DNA of 64,000 bases from Trichomonas vaginalis G3 (Eukaryota; Parabasalia; Trichomonadida; Trichomonadidae), in contig NC_067207.1 of assembly GCF_026262505.1 (NCBI RefSeq), positions 16,398,082 through 16,462,081 of the forward strand. The letters are read 5' to 3'. The position numbers were made by a program, and so were the translations under genes. This document shows positions 30,870-41,189 of this stretch, piece by piece. Under the pieces are notes generated by a model. That model was not told the DNA's origin. It did not search any database and was given only the letters and a program-made list of their open reading frames with translations. Numbering within the stretch: position 1 is the first letter of the stretch; the number at the start of each line of letters is the position of its first letter.

Positions 30870-33398
30870 TCACTTCTTAACAAAGTAATATGTGCTTCTT
30901 ACACCACCATAGCTCAAACGTTTCTTTTCAAACATCGATTGAAACTTATTTTGAGCCATTGGCTTTAGTCTCTTTTTCTTCAAATACGCCAAGAAATCTT
31001 CTTCACATCTTTTCACTTCATAGCCTTCTTTAAACTCCTCCTTGTTAAGTTCTATGAAATCCTTTATATCATTCTTTGTTGCAATGGCTTCTTCACGAAC
31101 GACATCGTGAACTATTTCATCATTGCATTCATGTATGACCTCCTCACTGTTCTCATGAACTATTTCAACACTGTTCTCATGAACGACCTCCTTACTGTCT
31201 TTCATAAGCGTTTCAAAGTCTCCTTTACTCATTACTTCAATCTCATGCTGTTCACAGTAGTACTTAAACTCACTGTATATGTCTTTGTTGTATGTTATAT
31301 TGCTTCCCATGTACTCCATGAATTTTTCAAGCACTTCCTCATAATTCACTGTTTCTTTCTTTCCACGACCTTCTAAGATCATACTTGCTTCGTAAATATA
31401 ACTTCTTGCAGAACCGTCTCGCTTTCTACTTCTCTTCACAAATTCTTTCATCTTGCCACCAAATACATTTGAACTACATGCAAAGAATTCATTCTCCTTC
31501 GCAAATTCTTTATATCTTCTGTAGCACTCTGTACAATTCCATCCGGATACAAACTTTTCATAGAACTCCTCGTAAAACATTTGGTAAGGTGTTTTGTTCA
31601 TTTCGATGAGTTCTTGTTTAGCCCTGGTGAATGGTATCTTCCTTACATCAAATTCACTTAAATCTTTCTTCATGAAGTACGTCAGTAAGTTTGAATAAAA
31701 CTCTTCATTAAAGCTTTCAATGAGATTTGAGAAATATTCGTAATTTCCTTTGTATCTGCTGCTTACGTCAATGACAACAAATCTTCTGTCGTCTTTGTCA
31801 ATCTTTACTGAGTTGAAGTTGTTAGATATCATGATGATATTACAAACATTCTCTATCTTTCTTACTGGCTGACACTTCTGATTTAAGTCCAACTGAGTCT
31901 CTGTTACTATTGACTTTAGTGCGTCGTGGTTCATGACCTTAGACGTATTGCATGAGCTTAGTTCATTGCATACGATGAGCTTCATGTTCTCAATAGCAGC
32001 ATTGAATCTACCAACCACATTCTCTATTGCCGTTATATTATTGTTGGCGTACTTGCTAATGAGCTCGCATAGAACATTACTAAGTACATTCTTACCAGTT
32101 CCTTGCTTTCCTGTTAACAAAAGTACTGTTCCAGTCTTTCCACAAGGATTTTGAACGATGTAGGCGAACCAGTTCAAAACATACTCATAAAGCTCTTCAT
32201 CCTCATTACATATGACATCATGAACATGTTTCAAATATCCTTCAATAATGCTTTCATCTACTTCATTCAGTACCTCATACTCATATCCTCTGAAATAGCT
32301 GTAAATGTCATCTCTTTCGTCAAAGAATCTCATGCCTGACTTCATAAGATAGTTCTTGTTCTGACCAGCTTCATAAATCATCAGTGCGTTCACATCCTTC
32401 TCTTCAATACGTCCTACATAAACACTCTTCATGAGCTTATTGAATTCCTTGCTATCTACTGACACAAGTGTTGTTGTGTCTCGTATTCCATCATAATCTT
32501 TCACTAGATATGTCATACGTGCTCCGTCAATAACGACAACACATCTTCTTAAGTCATTTATAACACTAGCTATGTCAATACCTTCTTCACTCATGTACTT
32601 ATTTCTCCTCAAGTCCTTTAGTGTGAAAGTGTCTCTAAGTTCTATTTCAAGCAATTCATTTACACATCCTTTGCAATACTTCTCTATAAAATATTTCTGT
32701 CGTTCTTTACTAAGTTTCTTAACAGCTCTGAAGAACCATGTGTTTTGACTCAAACATCCTTCACAACTTCTCTCATTCATTCCTAGTTCTTTCATGTCAT
32801 TATCTTCAACCTCTATGGTCTCATTGACTAAGGTCAAAGGGTTCTTAGTCATTGCTGGTCTTATCTGAAACAATGTTTGTGCAACAGGTTTAACTAGTTC
32901 AGCAACGTCCTTCCTTAATATGAATAGCTGTTTCCACTCATCTTTGCTAACAGTTCTTTCATAACCACTGACAGTAATGATTTCATTTGCTGACCTTAGA
33001 CGCTTATGTTCTATCATTTGTATTGCTTTTGTGTAAGGCTTTCGTGAGCATAGGTTGTATATGTCATTCCTGCAATGTTCATTCATGCCAATAGTACTAA
33101 ATCCTTTCTTTGCTGTTGAGTGCATAATATCCATTAGTTCCTGTGTTCGTATTGCTGTCTCATAAAATACAACAAGACCTTTGTCATCTATGACGTACTT
33201 ACCGAAAACATTGCTTATATTCTTTAACCATGAAATAACATCCTCATTCATGCTGTCAAACATGAAGTAAGGTCTTACATACTCTTCACTTATAAGATAC
33301 TCCACAAAATACTTGTTAAGCTCTATGTCCTCGTGAGCGATTTCATTAGGTTTGATATTAGTTCCTTTTGTCATTGCTGTCATGTACTTCACTCTCAT
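30870..33398 (-). CDS. Primase/SF3-helicase-like replication protein, left arm
   Basis: 842 residues from the ATG at 33398; an upstream in-frame TTG is not needed. Helicase motifs: Walker A GKQGTGKN at residues 430-437, Walker B-like MKLIVCNEL near 472-480, motif C-like IIMISNN at 521-527, and arginine-finger-like KDDRRFVVID near 535-544. This set is that of superfamily 3 helicases of the D5/DUF5906 type used by viruses and plasmids. The N-terminus has VRPYFMFD (41-48), which could be a degraded or diverged archaeo-eukaryotic primase motif I; the rest of the primase active site is not evident. A cysteine cluster near 212-245 (CEGCL, YCKGC) may bind zinc. The C-terminus is acidic and repetitive (VVHENS-type repeats). 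It is divergently arranged with the HNH gene, with only 100 bases between starts. The likely job is origin melting and fork unwinding at the 24-bp arrays. Confidence 0.75.
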   Translation of the reverse strand: MRVKYMTAMTKGTNIKPNEIAHEDIELNKYFVEYLISEEYVRPYFMFDSMNEDVISWLKNISNVFGKYVIDDKGLVVFYETAIRTQELMDIMHSTAKKGFSTIGMNEHCRNDIYNLCSRKPYTKAIQMIEHKRLRSANEIITVSGYERTVSKDEWKQLFILRKDVAELVKPVAQTLFQIRPAMTKNPLTLVNETIEVEDNDMKELGMNERSCEGCLSQNTWFFRAVKKLSKERQKYFIEKYCKGCVNELLEIELRDTFTLKDLRRNKYMSEEGIDIASVINDLRRCVVVIDGARMTYLVKDYDGIRDTTTLVSVDSKEFNKLMKSVYVGRIEEKDVNALMIYEAGQNKNYLMKSGMRFFDERDDIYSYFRGYEYEVLNEVDESIIEGYLKHVHDVICNEDEELYEYVLNWFAYIVQNPCGKTGTVLLLTGKQGTGKNVLSNVLCELISKYANNNITAIENVVGRFNAAIENMKLIVCNELSSCNTSKVMNHDALKSIVTETQLDLNQKCQPVRKIENVCNIIMISNNFNSVKIDKDDRRFVVIDVSSRYKGNYEYFSNLIESFNEEFYSNLLTYFMKKDLSEFDVRKIPFTRAKQELIEMNKTPYQMFYEEFYEKFVSGWNCTECYRRYKEFAKENEFFACSSNVFGGKMKEFVKRSRKRDGSARSYIYEASMILEGRGKKETVNYEEVLEKFMEYMGSNITYNKDIYSEFKYYCEQHEIEVMSKGDFETLMKDSKEVVHENSVEIVHENSEEVIHECNDEIVHDVVREEAIATKNDIKDFIELNKEEFKEGYEVKRCEEDFLAYLKKKRLKPMAQNKFQSMFEKKRLSYGGVRSTYYFVKK

Positions 33399-33498
33399 AG
33401 TTCCTTTCAATAGCGTAAAAATACTTCATTGTTTCATAACTGCTCTAAATTCTGTTCAAAATTCGTACAACATAACTTTTTAACATTAGTGAAAGAAC
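33399..33498. promoter_or_regulatory. Divergent promoter region, left arm
   Basis: 100 bases between the starts of the helicase and the HNH gene. It must hold both promoters. No clear TCAYTW site is seen, so promoter details are unresolved. Mirror at 41090-41189. Confidence 0.4.
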
Positions 33499-34203
33499 AT
33501 GAGCGAAACAACAACATCTAACATTACAGAAGAAGTCAATGACAATGCCGATGAAAACATTACAGAAGGAGCTAGTGAAAATATTGACGAGTTCAGTGAG
33601 GAAGAAGATATTGAAGACGTCAATGAGAACGTTAGTGGGGAACAAACTCAATGGGAAACATTGAGAAATCATGAAGATTATGAGATTTGTACGACATATC
33701 CTTTTACTATTCGTCGAAAGAAAGACAAACATATTATGAGTGAATGCTTAAATAATTATGGTTATATTGTGCTTAGTTTAAACAACAAAATGCATTTAAA
33801 GCATAGAATTATTGCAGAACAGTGGATTGAAAATCCAAACAATTTGAAAGAAATAGACCATATAAATCATGATAGAACGGACAACAGAATCTCAAACCTT
33901 CGTTGGTGTTCTAGATCTGAAAACAATAGAAATAAAAGCAAGTATGGCGATATAGTTTATGAGTTCGTTGATGAAATATCTGACGAAGCTGTTGAAATAA
34001 CAGATTATGGTAAGCATTCGTTTGAGTTCTACTACTATGTTGAGAATGAAGACGCATTCTATTATTATACAGGTCCTAACTATCGAAAACTTCATATAAA
34101 CTTTACAAAAACAGGTGCTGCTTATGTTTGTATGATAGATACAGAAAACAAGAGTGTAATTTTATTCATAAACAAATTCAAACGCTTGTACGGCTTCATG
34201 TAG
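33499..34203 (+). CDS. NUMOD4/HNH endonuclease, left arm
   Basis: 234 residues. An acidic, low-complexity head (1-48) is followed by a NUMOD4-like stretch (WETLRNHEDYEICTTYPFTI, about 52-71). The HNH core comes next: LKHRIIAEQWIENP near 102, EIDHINHDRTDNRISNLRWC near 121-140 and SENNRNKS. Histidine in DHINHD and asparagine in DNRISN are the expected catalytic and metal residues. The C-terminal part is beta-rich and aromatic and may bind DNA. Such enzymes are common in group I introns, phages and giant viruses, where they act as homing or nicking endonucleases. Here one might nick the repeat arrays or act in homing of G. The identical copy is 40385-41089. Confidence 0.8.
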   Translation: MSETTTSNITEEVNDNADENITEGASENIDEFSEEEDIEDVNENVSGEQTQWETLRNHEDYEICTTYPFTIRRKKDKHIMSECLNNYGYIVLSLNNKMHLKHRIIAEQWIENPNNLKEIDHINHDRTDNRISNLRWCSRSENNRNKSKYGDIVYEFVDEISDEAVEITDYGKHSFEFYYYVENEDAFYYYTGPNYRKLHINFTKTGAAYVCMIDTENKSVILFINKFKRLYGFM

Positions 34204-34289
34204 GACAAACATTATTTTTCAACACTAACGCCAACACTTAGGACAAACATTCATGACTAACATTACTGTATAACATAGACACTAACTTC

Positions 34290-36025
34290 ATCGAAACTAA
34301 ACGTAAATGTTTTGTCATGATTTCTTCGTATATGTTTTGTCAAAACTTCATCGTATATGCTTTGTCAAAACTTCATCGTAAACACTTTGTCAAAACTTCA
34401 TCGTAAACACTTTGTCAAAACTTCATCGTAAATGTTTTGTCAAACTGCATCATAAATGCTTTGTCAAAACTGCATCGAAACTAAACATAAACACTTTGTC
34501 ATGACTTCTTCGTATATGTTTTGTCATGATTTCATCGTATATGTTTTGTCATGACTTCATCGTATATGTTTTGTCATGATTTCTTCGTAAATGTTTTGTC
34601 AAAACTTCATCGTATATGTTTTGTCAAAACTTCATCGTAAATGTTTTGTCAAACTGCATCATAAATGCTTTGTCAAAACTGCATCGAAACTAAACATAAA
34701 CACTTTGTCATGACTTCTTCGTATATGTTTTGTCATGATTTCATCGTATATGCTTTGTCATGACTTCATCGTAAATGTTTTGTCAAAACTTCATCGTAAA
34801 TGTTTTGTCATGATTTCATCGAAACTAAACATAAACACTTTGTCAAAACTTCATCGTAAATGTTTTGTCAAACATAAACGTAAATGTTTTGTCATGACTT
34901 CATCGAAACTAAACGTAAATGTTTTGTCATGACTTCATCGTATATGTTTTGTCATGACTTCATCGTAAATGTTTTGTCATGACTTCATCGAAACTAAACG
35001 TAAATGTTTTGTCATGACTTCATCGTATATGTTTTGTCATGACTTCATCGTATATGTTTTGTCATGATTTCATCGTATATGTTTTGTCATGATTTCATCG
35101 TATATGTTTTGTCATGACTTCATCGAAACTAAACGTAAATGTTTTGTTATGATTTCTTCGTAAATGTTTTGTCATGACTTCATCGTATATGCTTTGTTAT
35201 GACTTCATCGAAACCAAACGTATATGTTTTGTTATGACTTCATCGTAAATGTTTTGTCATGACTTCATCGTAAACGTTTTGTTATGACTTCTTCGTATAT
35301 GCTTTGTCGAACTTAAACGTATATGTTTTGTCAAAACTTCATCGTAAATGTTTTGTCATGACTTCTTCGTATATGCTTTGTCGAACTTAAACATAAATGT
35401 TTTGTCATGATTTCTTCGTAAATGCTTTGTCATGACTTCATCGAAACTAAACATAAATGTTTTGTCAAAACTTCATCGTATATGCTTTGTCATGATTTCA
35501 TCGAAACTAAACGTAAATGCTTTGTCATGATTTCTTCATAAATGTTTTGTCAAAACTTCATCGTAAATGCTTTGTCAAAACTTCATCGTAAATGTTTTGT
35601 CATGATTTCATCGAAACTAAACGTAAATGTTTTGTCATGACTTCATCGTAAATGTTTTGTCAAAACTTCTTCGTAAATGCTTTGTCATGACTTCATCGTA
35701 AATGTTTTGTCAAAACTTCATCGTATATGCTTTGTCAAAACTTCATCGTAAATGCTTTGTCATGATTTCTTCGTAAATGTTTTGTCAAAACTTCATCGTA
35801 AATGTTTTGTCAAAACTTCATCGTATATGCTTTGTCAAAACTTCATCGTAAATGCTTTGTCATGATTTCTTCGTAAATGTTTTGTCAAAACTTCATCGTA
35901 AATGTTTTGTCATGATTTCATCGTAAATGTTTTGTCAAAACTTCTTCGTAAATGTTTTGTCATGACTTCATCGTATATGCTTTGTCAAAACTTCTTCGTA
36001 AATGTTTTGTCATGATTTCATCGTA
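34290..36025. repeat. 24-bp iteron-like array, left outer block
   Basis: About 70 units of the type ATGTTTTGTCATGACTTCAT followed by CGTA, with variants in the TCATGA/TCAAAA core and TTCATCG/TTCTTCG. Longer units include AAACTAAACGTA. The period of 24 keeps one reading frame open, so short open frames here are by-products. The repeat type occurs only in G within this window. Confidence 0.9.
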
Positions 36026-36047
36026 ATGAGTGTAAATGACCCAAAAA

Positions 36048-36105
36048 TATATTTTAGGTGAAGAGGTGAGATTTCACCTCTTTTTTCACCTGTTTTTTCA
36101 CCCTC
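36048..36105. repeat. Palindromic module at the end of the first array
   Basis: AGGTGAAGAGGTGAGATTTC continues as ACCTCTTTTTTCACC. It is the same type as at 29860-29905. Confidence 0.7.
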
Positions 36106-36498
36106 ATGAATTTTCATGAATTTTACATATTAATGTTTTCGTTAAGCCACTTTGTGCCGTCAGTCAGTCAGTCAGGACCTTCGGTCTTGGCGCTTTGCGC
36201 CGTCAGTTTAGGAAAGACTTTAGAAAGTTGTTGGAAAATAAGTCCTGGGAAGAATATTATAAGGCATTTTGTGAAGAATATAGCAACAGTCCGAATTCCG
36301 GCGGTTGCTTTTTATACAAAATTCATGCAGGAAATTCTTGAGTTTTGGTTGAAAGAATACGGTCGAGCCAAAAGTGGCTCAACCTCAAAACAAGCATTTT
36401 ATGAGCTTACTAAGGGCGTTATGAATGAATTCAAAGGTATTTACATACATCCTGACCTCGTTCATTTTGTTGCTGAATTCAGCAAAAATAATGTTTAG
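36106..36498 (+). CDS. Unique small protein between the repeat arrays
   Basis: 130 residues. The first 45 or so come from a GTCAGTCAGTCAG-rich and hairpin-rich stretch and may be untranslated or spurious. The remainder (VAFYTKFMQEILEFWLKEYG, then GSTSKQAFYELTKGVMNEFK) has helical, gene-like composition. No family is recognised. It exists only on the left side, so it marks the asymmetry between arms. Its end merges into the repeated AAAAATAATGTTTAGG motif found at many array boundaries. Confidence 0.4.
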   Translation: MNFHEFYILMFSLSHFVPSVSQSGPSVLALCAVSLGKTLESCWKISPGKNIIRHFVKNIATVRIPAVAFYTKFMQEILEFWLKEYGRAKSGSTSKQAFYELTKGVMNEFKGIYIHPDLVHFVAEFSKNNV

Positions 36499-38060
36499 GG
36501 TAGAAGGGTAGATCTAACCCGATAACTACCCTCTTTCCTACCCTCGCTGCTTAGCGGCTCAGACCCTTTGGGTCTCGTGAATTTACACCAAAAATAATGT
36601 TTAGGTAGATGTTTTCAGTGTCACCACGTCACCACGTGTCACCAGGTTATTTAACTTCTCTTAAAATTACTGACAACATGACATTTTGACATCACAGCAG
36701 GATTAATGCAAAAATAAATTCCAATCATACTTTATAAAACTTCATTTACAAGTATTTCATCGTAAATGCTTTGTCATGACTTCATCGTAAACTAAACGTA
36801 AATGTTTTGTCATGATTTCTTCGTAAATGTTTTGTCAAAACTTCATCGTATATGTTTTGTCATGATTTCTTCGTAAATGCTTTGTCAAAACTTCATCGTA
36901 TATGTTTTGTCAAAACTTCATCGTAAATGTTTTGTCAAAACTTCATCGTATATGCTTTGTCAAAACTTCATCGTAAATGCTTTGTCATGATTTCTTCGTA
37001 AATGTTTTGTCAAAACTTCATCGTATATGTTTTGTCATGATTTCTTCGTAAATGTTTTGTCAAAACTTCATCGTATATGTTTTGTCAAAACTTCATCGTA
37101 TATGTTTTGTCATGACTTCATCGTATATGTTTTGTCGAAACTTCATCGTATATGTTTTGTCAAAACTTCATCGTATATGTTTTGTCATGATTTCTTCGTA
37201 AATGTTTTGTCGAAACTTCTTCGTAAACACTTTATCAAAACTTCATCGTATATGTTTTGTCAAAACTTCATCGTATATGTTTTGTCATGACTTCTTCGTA
37301 TATGCTTTGTCAAAACTTCTTCGTAATGAGTGTAAATGACCCAAAAATAATGTTTAGGGTAGAAGGGTAGATCTAACCCGATAACTACCCTCTTTCCTAC
37401 CCTCGCTGCTTAGCGGCTCAGACCCTTTGGGTCTCGTGAATTTACACCAAAAATAATGTTTAGGTAGATGTTTTCAGTGTCACCACGTCACCACGTGTCA
37501 CCAGGTTATTTAACTTCTCTTAAAATTACTGACAACATGACATTTTGACATCACAGCAGGATTAATGCAAAAATAAATTCCAATCATACTTTATAAAACT
37601 TCATTTACAAGTATTTCATCGTAAATGCTTTGTCATGACTTCATCGTAAACTAAACGTAAATGTTTTGTCATGATTTCTTCGTAAATGTTTTGTCAAAAC
37701 TTCATCGTATATGTTTTGTCATGATTTCTTCGTAAATGCTTTGTCAAAACTTCATCGTATATGTTTTGTCAAAACTTCATCGTAAATGTTTTGTCATGAT
37801 TTCTTCGTAAATGTTTTGTCGAAACTTCATCGTATATGTTTTGTCATGATTTCTTCGTAAATGTTTTGTCGAAACTTCTTCGTAAACACTTTATCAAAAC
37901 TTCATCGTATATGTTTTGTCAAAACTTCATCGTATATGTTTTGTCATGACTTCTTCGTATATGCTTTGTCAAAACTTCTTCGTAATGAGTGTAAATGACC
38001 CAAAAATAATGTTTAGGGTAGAAGGGTAGATCTAACCCGATAACTACCCTCTTTCCTACC
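36495..38060. repeat. Higher-order direct duplication around the arrays
   Basis: A block starting GGGTAGAAGGGTAGATCTAA occurs at about 36498 and 37351 and (shorter) at about 38016. It is followed by the same GTCACCACGTCACCACGTGT stretch and then by iteron arrays (36750-37325 and 37620-37985). The offset of the first two copies is about 853 bases. Confidence 0.8.
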
Positions 38061-38074
38061 CTCGTGAATTTACA

Positions 38075-38395
38075 CCAAAAATAATGCTTTGTCATGACTT
38101 CATCGTAAACTAAACGTAAATGTTTTGTTATGACTTCATCGTAAACTAAACGTAAATGTTTTGTTATGACTTCATCGTAAACTAAACGTAAATGTTTTGT
38201 TATGACTTCATCGAACTTAAACGTAAATGTTTTGTCATGACTTCATCGAACTTAAACGTAAATGTTTTGTTATGACTTCATCGAACTTAAACGTAAATGT
38301 TTTGTTATGACTTCATCGAACTTAAACGTAAATGTTTTGTTATGACTTCATCGAACTTAAACGTAAATGTTTTGTCATGACTTCATCGTAATGAG
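38075..38395. repeat. 24-bp iteron-like array, innermost left block
   Basis: Units of the AACTTAAACGTAAATGTTTT type. It mirrors 39062-39450 on the right arm. Confidence 0.85.
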
Positions 38396-38584
38396 TGTAA
38401 ATGACCCAAAAATAATGCTTAGGTAGATGGTTAGATCTAACCCGATAACTACCCTCTTTCCTACCCTCGTGAATTTACACCAAAAATAATGTTTAGGTGA
38501 AGAGGTGAGATTTCACCTCTTTTTTCACCCTTGTGAATTTACACCAAAAATAATGTTTAGGTAGATGGTTAGATCTAACCCGAT

Positions 38585-38850
38585 AACTACCCTCATTTCA
38601 AAATCATTGAAATCATGTCCATACTTTCACAACAAAGCCAACTCATCTGGGACCATTAGAGCGGGAGTACTGGAAAGACAAAAATATGCCAGAAAGAATA
38701 AGAAAATTCTTCTAAACTTTTTCATTAGATGTAAATCAGACAAAAATATGCCAGAAAGAATAAGAAAATTCTTCTAAACTTTTTCATTAGATGTAAATCA
38801 GACAAAAATAATGTTTAGGATTTCAAATATACATCGTACAATTCATGTAA
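38585..38850. other. Unique centre of element G
   Basis: About 265 bases without a mirror partner. It contains a direct duplication of about 65 bases starting GACAAAAATATGCCAGAAAG (near 38678 and 38740). It is the turning point between the two arms. Confidence 0.6.
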
Positions 38851-38859
38851 AACGCTTGT

Positions 38860-40310
38860 GAAAAAAGAGGTGAAATCTCACCTCTTCACCTAAACATTAT
38901 TTTTGGTGTAAATTCACGAGGGTGAAAAAACAGGTGAAAAAAGAGGTGAAATCTCACCTCTTCACCTAAACATTATTTTTGGTGTAAATTCACGAGGGTA
39001 GGAAAGAGGGTAGTTATCGGGTTAGATCTAACCATCTACCTAAGCATTATTTTTGGGTCATTTACACTCATTACGATGAAGTCATGACAAAACATTTACG
39101 TTTAAGTTCGATGAAGTCATAACAAAACATTTACGTTTAAGTTCGATGAAGTCATGACAAAACATTTACGTTTAAGTTCGATGAAGTCATAACAAAACAT
39201 TTACGTTTAAGTTCGATGAAGTCATAACAAAACATTTACGTTTAAGTTCGATGAAGTCATGACAAAACATTTACGTTTAGTTTACGATGAAGTCATAACA
39301 AAACATTTACGTTTAAGTTCGATGAAGTCATAACAAAACATTTACGTTTAGTTTACGATGAAGTCATAACAAAACATTTACGTTTAGTTTACGATGAAGT
39401 CATAACAAAACATTTACGTTTAGTTTACGATGAAGTCATGACAAAGCATTATTTTTGGTGTAAATTCACGAGGGTAGGAAAGAGGGTAGTTATCGGGTTA
39501 GATCTACCCTTCTACCCTAAACATTATTTTTGGGTCATTTACACTCATTACGAAGAAGTTTTGACAAAGCATATACGAAGAAGTCATGACAAAACATATA
39601 CGATGAAGTTTTGACAAAACATATACGATGAAGTTTTGATAAAGTGTTTACGAAGAAGTTTCGACAAAACATTTACGAAGAAATCATGACAAAACATATA
39701 CGATGAAGTTTTGACAAAACATATACGATGAAGTTTCGACAAAACATATACGATGAAGTCATGACAAAACATATACGATGAAGTTTTGACAAAACATATA
39801 CGATGAAGTTTTGATAAAGTGTTTACGAAGAAGTTTCGACAAAACATTTACGAAGAAGTCATGACAAAACATATACGATGAAGTTTTGACAAAACATATA
39901 CGAAGAAATCATGACAAAACATATACGATGAAGTTTTGACAAAACATATACGATGAAGTTTTGACAAAACATATACGATGAAGTTTTGACAAAGTGTTTA
40001 CGAAGAAGTTTCGACAAAACATTTACGAAGAAGTCATGACAAAACATATACGAAGAAGTCATGACAAAGTGTTTATGTTTAGTTTCGATGCAGTTTTGAC
40101 AAAGCATTTATGATGCAGTTTGACAAAACATTTACGATGAAGTTTTGACAAAGTGTTTACGATGAAGTTTTGACAAAGCATATACGATGAAGTCATGACA
40201 AAGCATATACGAAGAAGTCATAACAAAGCATATACGATGAAGTTTTGACAAAACATATACGAAGAAATCATGACAAAACATTTACGTTTAGTTTCGATGA
40301 AGTTAGTGTC
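38860..40310. repeat. Right-arm palindromic modules and iteron arrays
   Basis: Two copies of GAGGTGAAATCTCACCTC at 38860-38970, a GGTTAGATCTAACC module near 39020, then arrays at 39062-39450 and 39550-40300. The order is the mirror of the left arm, but about 2.9 kb of left-arm arrays are missing. Confidence 0.85.
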
Positions 40311-40384
40311 TATGTTATACAGTAATGTTAGTCATGAATGTTTGTCCTAAGTGTTGGCGTTAGTGTTGAAAAATAATGTTTGTC

Positions 40385-41089
40385 CTACATGAAGCCGTAC
40401 AAGCGTTTGAATTTGTTTATGAATAAAATTACACTCTTGTTTTCTGTATCTATCATACAAACATAAGCAGCACCTGTTTTTGTAAAGTTTATATGAAGTT
40501 TTCGATAGTTAGGACCTGTATAATAATAGAATGCGTCTTCATTCTCAACATAGTAGTAGAACTCAAACGAATGCTTACCATAATCTGTTATTTCAACAGC
40601 TTCGTCAGATATTTCATCAACGAACTCATAAACTATATCGCCATACTTGCTTTTATTTCTATTGTTTTCAGATCTAGAACACCAACGAAGGTTTGAGATT
40701 CTGTTGTCCGTTCTATCATGATTTATATGGTCTATTTCTTTCAAATTGTTTGGATTTTCAATCCACTGTTCTGCAATAATTCTATGCTTTAAATGCATTT
40801 TGTTGTTTAAACTAAGCACAATATAACCATAATTATTTAAGCATTCACTCATAATATGTTTGTCTTTCTTTCGACGAATAGTAAAAGGATATGTCGTACA
40901 AATCTCATAATCTTCATGATTTCTCAATGTTTCCCATTGAGTTTGTTCCCCACTAACGTTCTCATTGACGTCTTCAATATCTTCTTCCTCACTGAACTCG
41001 TCAATATTTTCACTAGCTCCTTCTGTAATGTTTTCATCGGCATTGTCATTGACTTCTTCTGTAATGTTAGATGTTGTTGTTTCGCTCAT
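40385..41089 (-). CDS. NUMOD4/HNH endonuclease, right arm
   Basis: The same 234 residues as 33499-34203, with the frame whole. Positions mirror about an axis at 37,294, as do the helicase genes. Confidence 0.8.
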   Translation of the reverse strand: MSETTTSNITEEVNDNADENITEGASENIDEFSEEEDIEDVNENVSGEQTQWETLRNHEDYEICTTYPFTIRRKKDKHIMSECLNNYGYIVLSLNNKMHLKHRIIAEQWIENPNNLKEIDHINHDRTDNRISNLRWCSRSENNRNKSKYGDIVYEFVDEISDEAVEITDYGKHSFEFYYYVENEDAFYYYTGPNYRKLHINFTKTGAAYVCMIDTENKSVILFINKFKRLYGFM

Positions 41090-41189
41090 GTTCTTTCACT
41101 AATGTTAAAAAGTTATGTTGTACGAATTTTGAACAGAATTTAGAGCAGTTATGAAACAATGAAGTATTTTTACGCTATTGAAAGGAACT

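Noticed and set aside
31107-32339. Plus-strand frames opposite the helicase gene, with mirror copies at 42249-43479
   Set aside because: They are reverse-strand shadows of the helicase, lacking any protein-like composition.
34735-37290. Short open frames in the 24-bp arrays (MFCHDFIVYVLSKLHR-type peptides)
   Set aside because: The period is a multiple of three and the unit has no stop in this frame, so the frames stay open by arithmetic. Codon content follows the repeat, not a protein.
34290-38395. A CRISPR-like array
   Set aside because: The units abut with no unique spacers, and the genome is eukaryotic.
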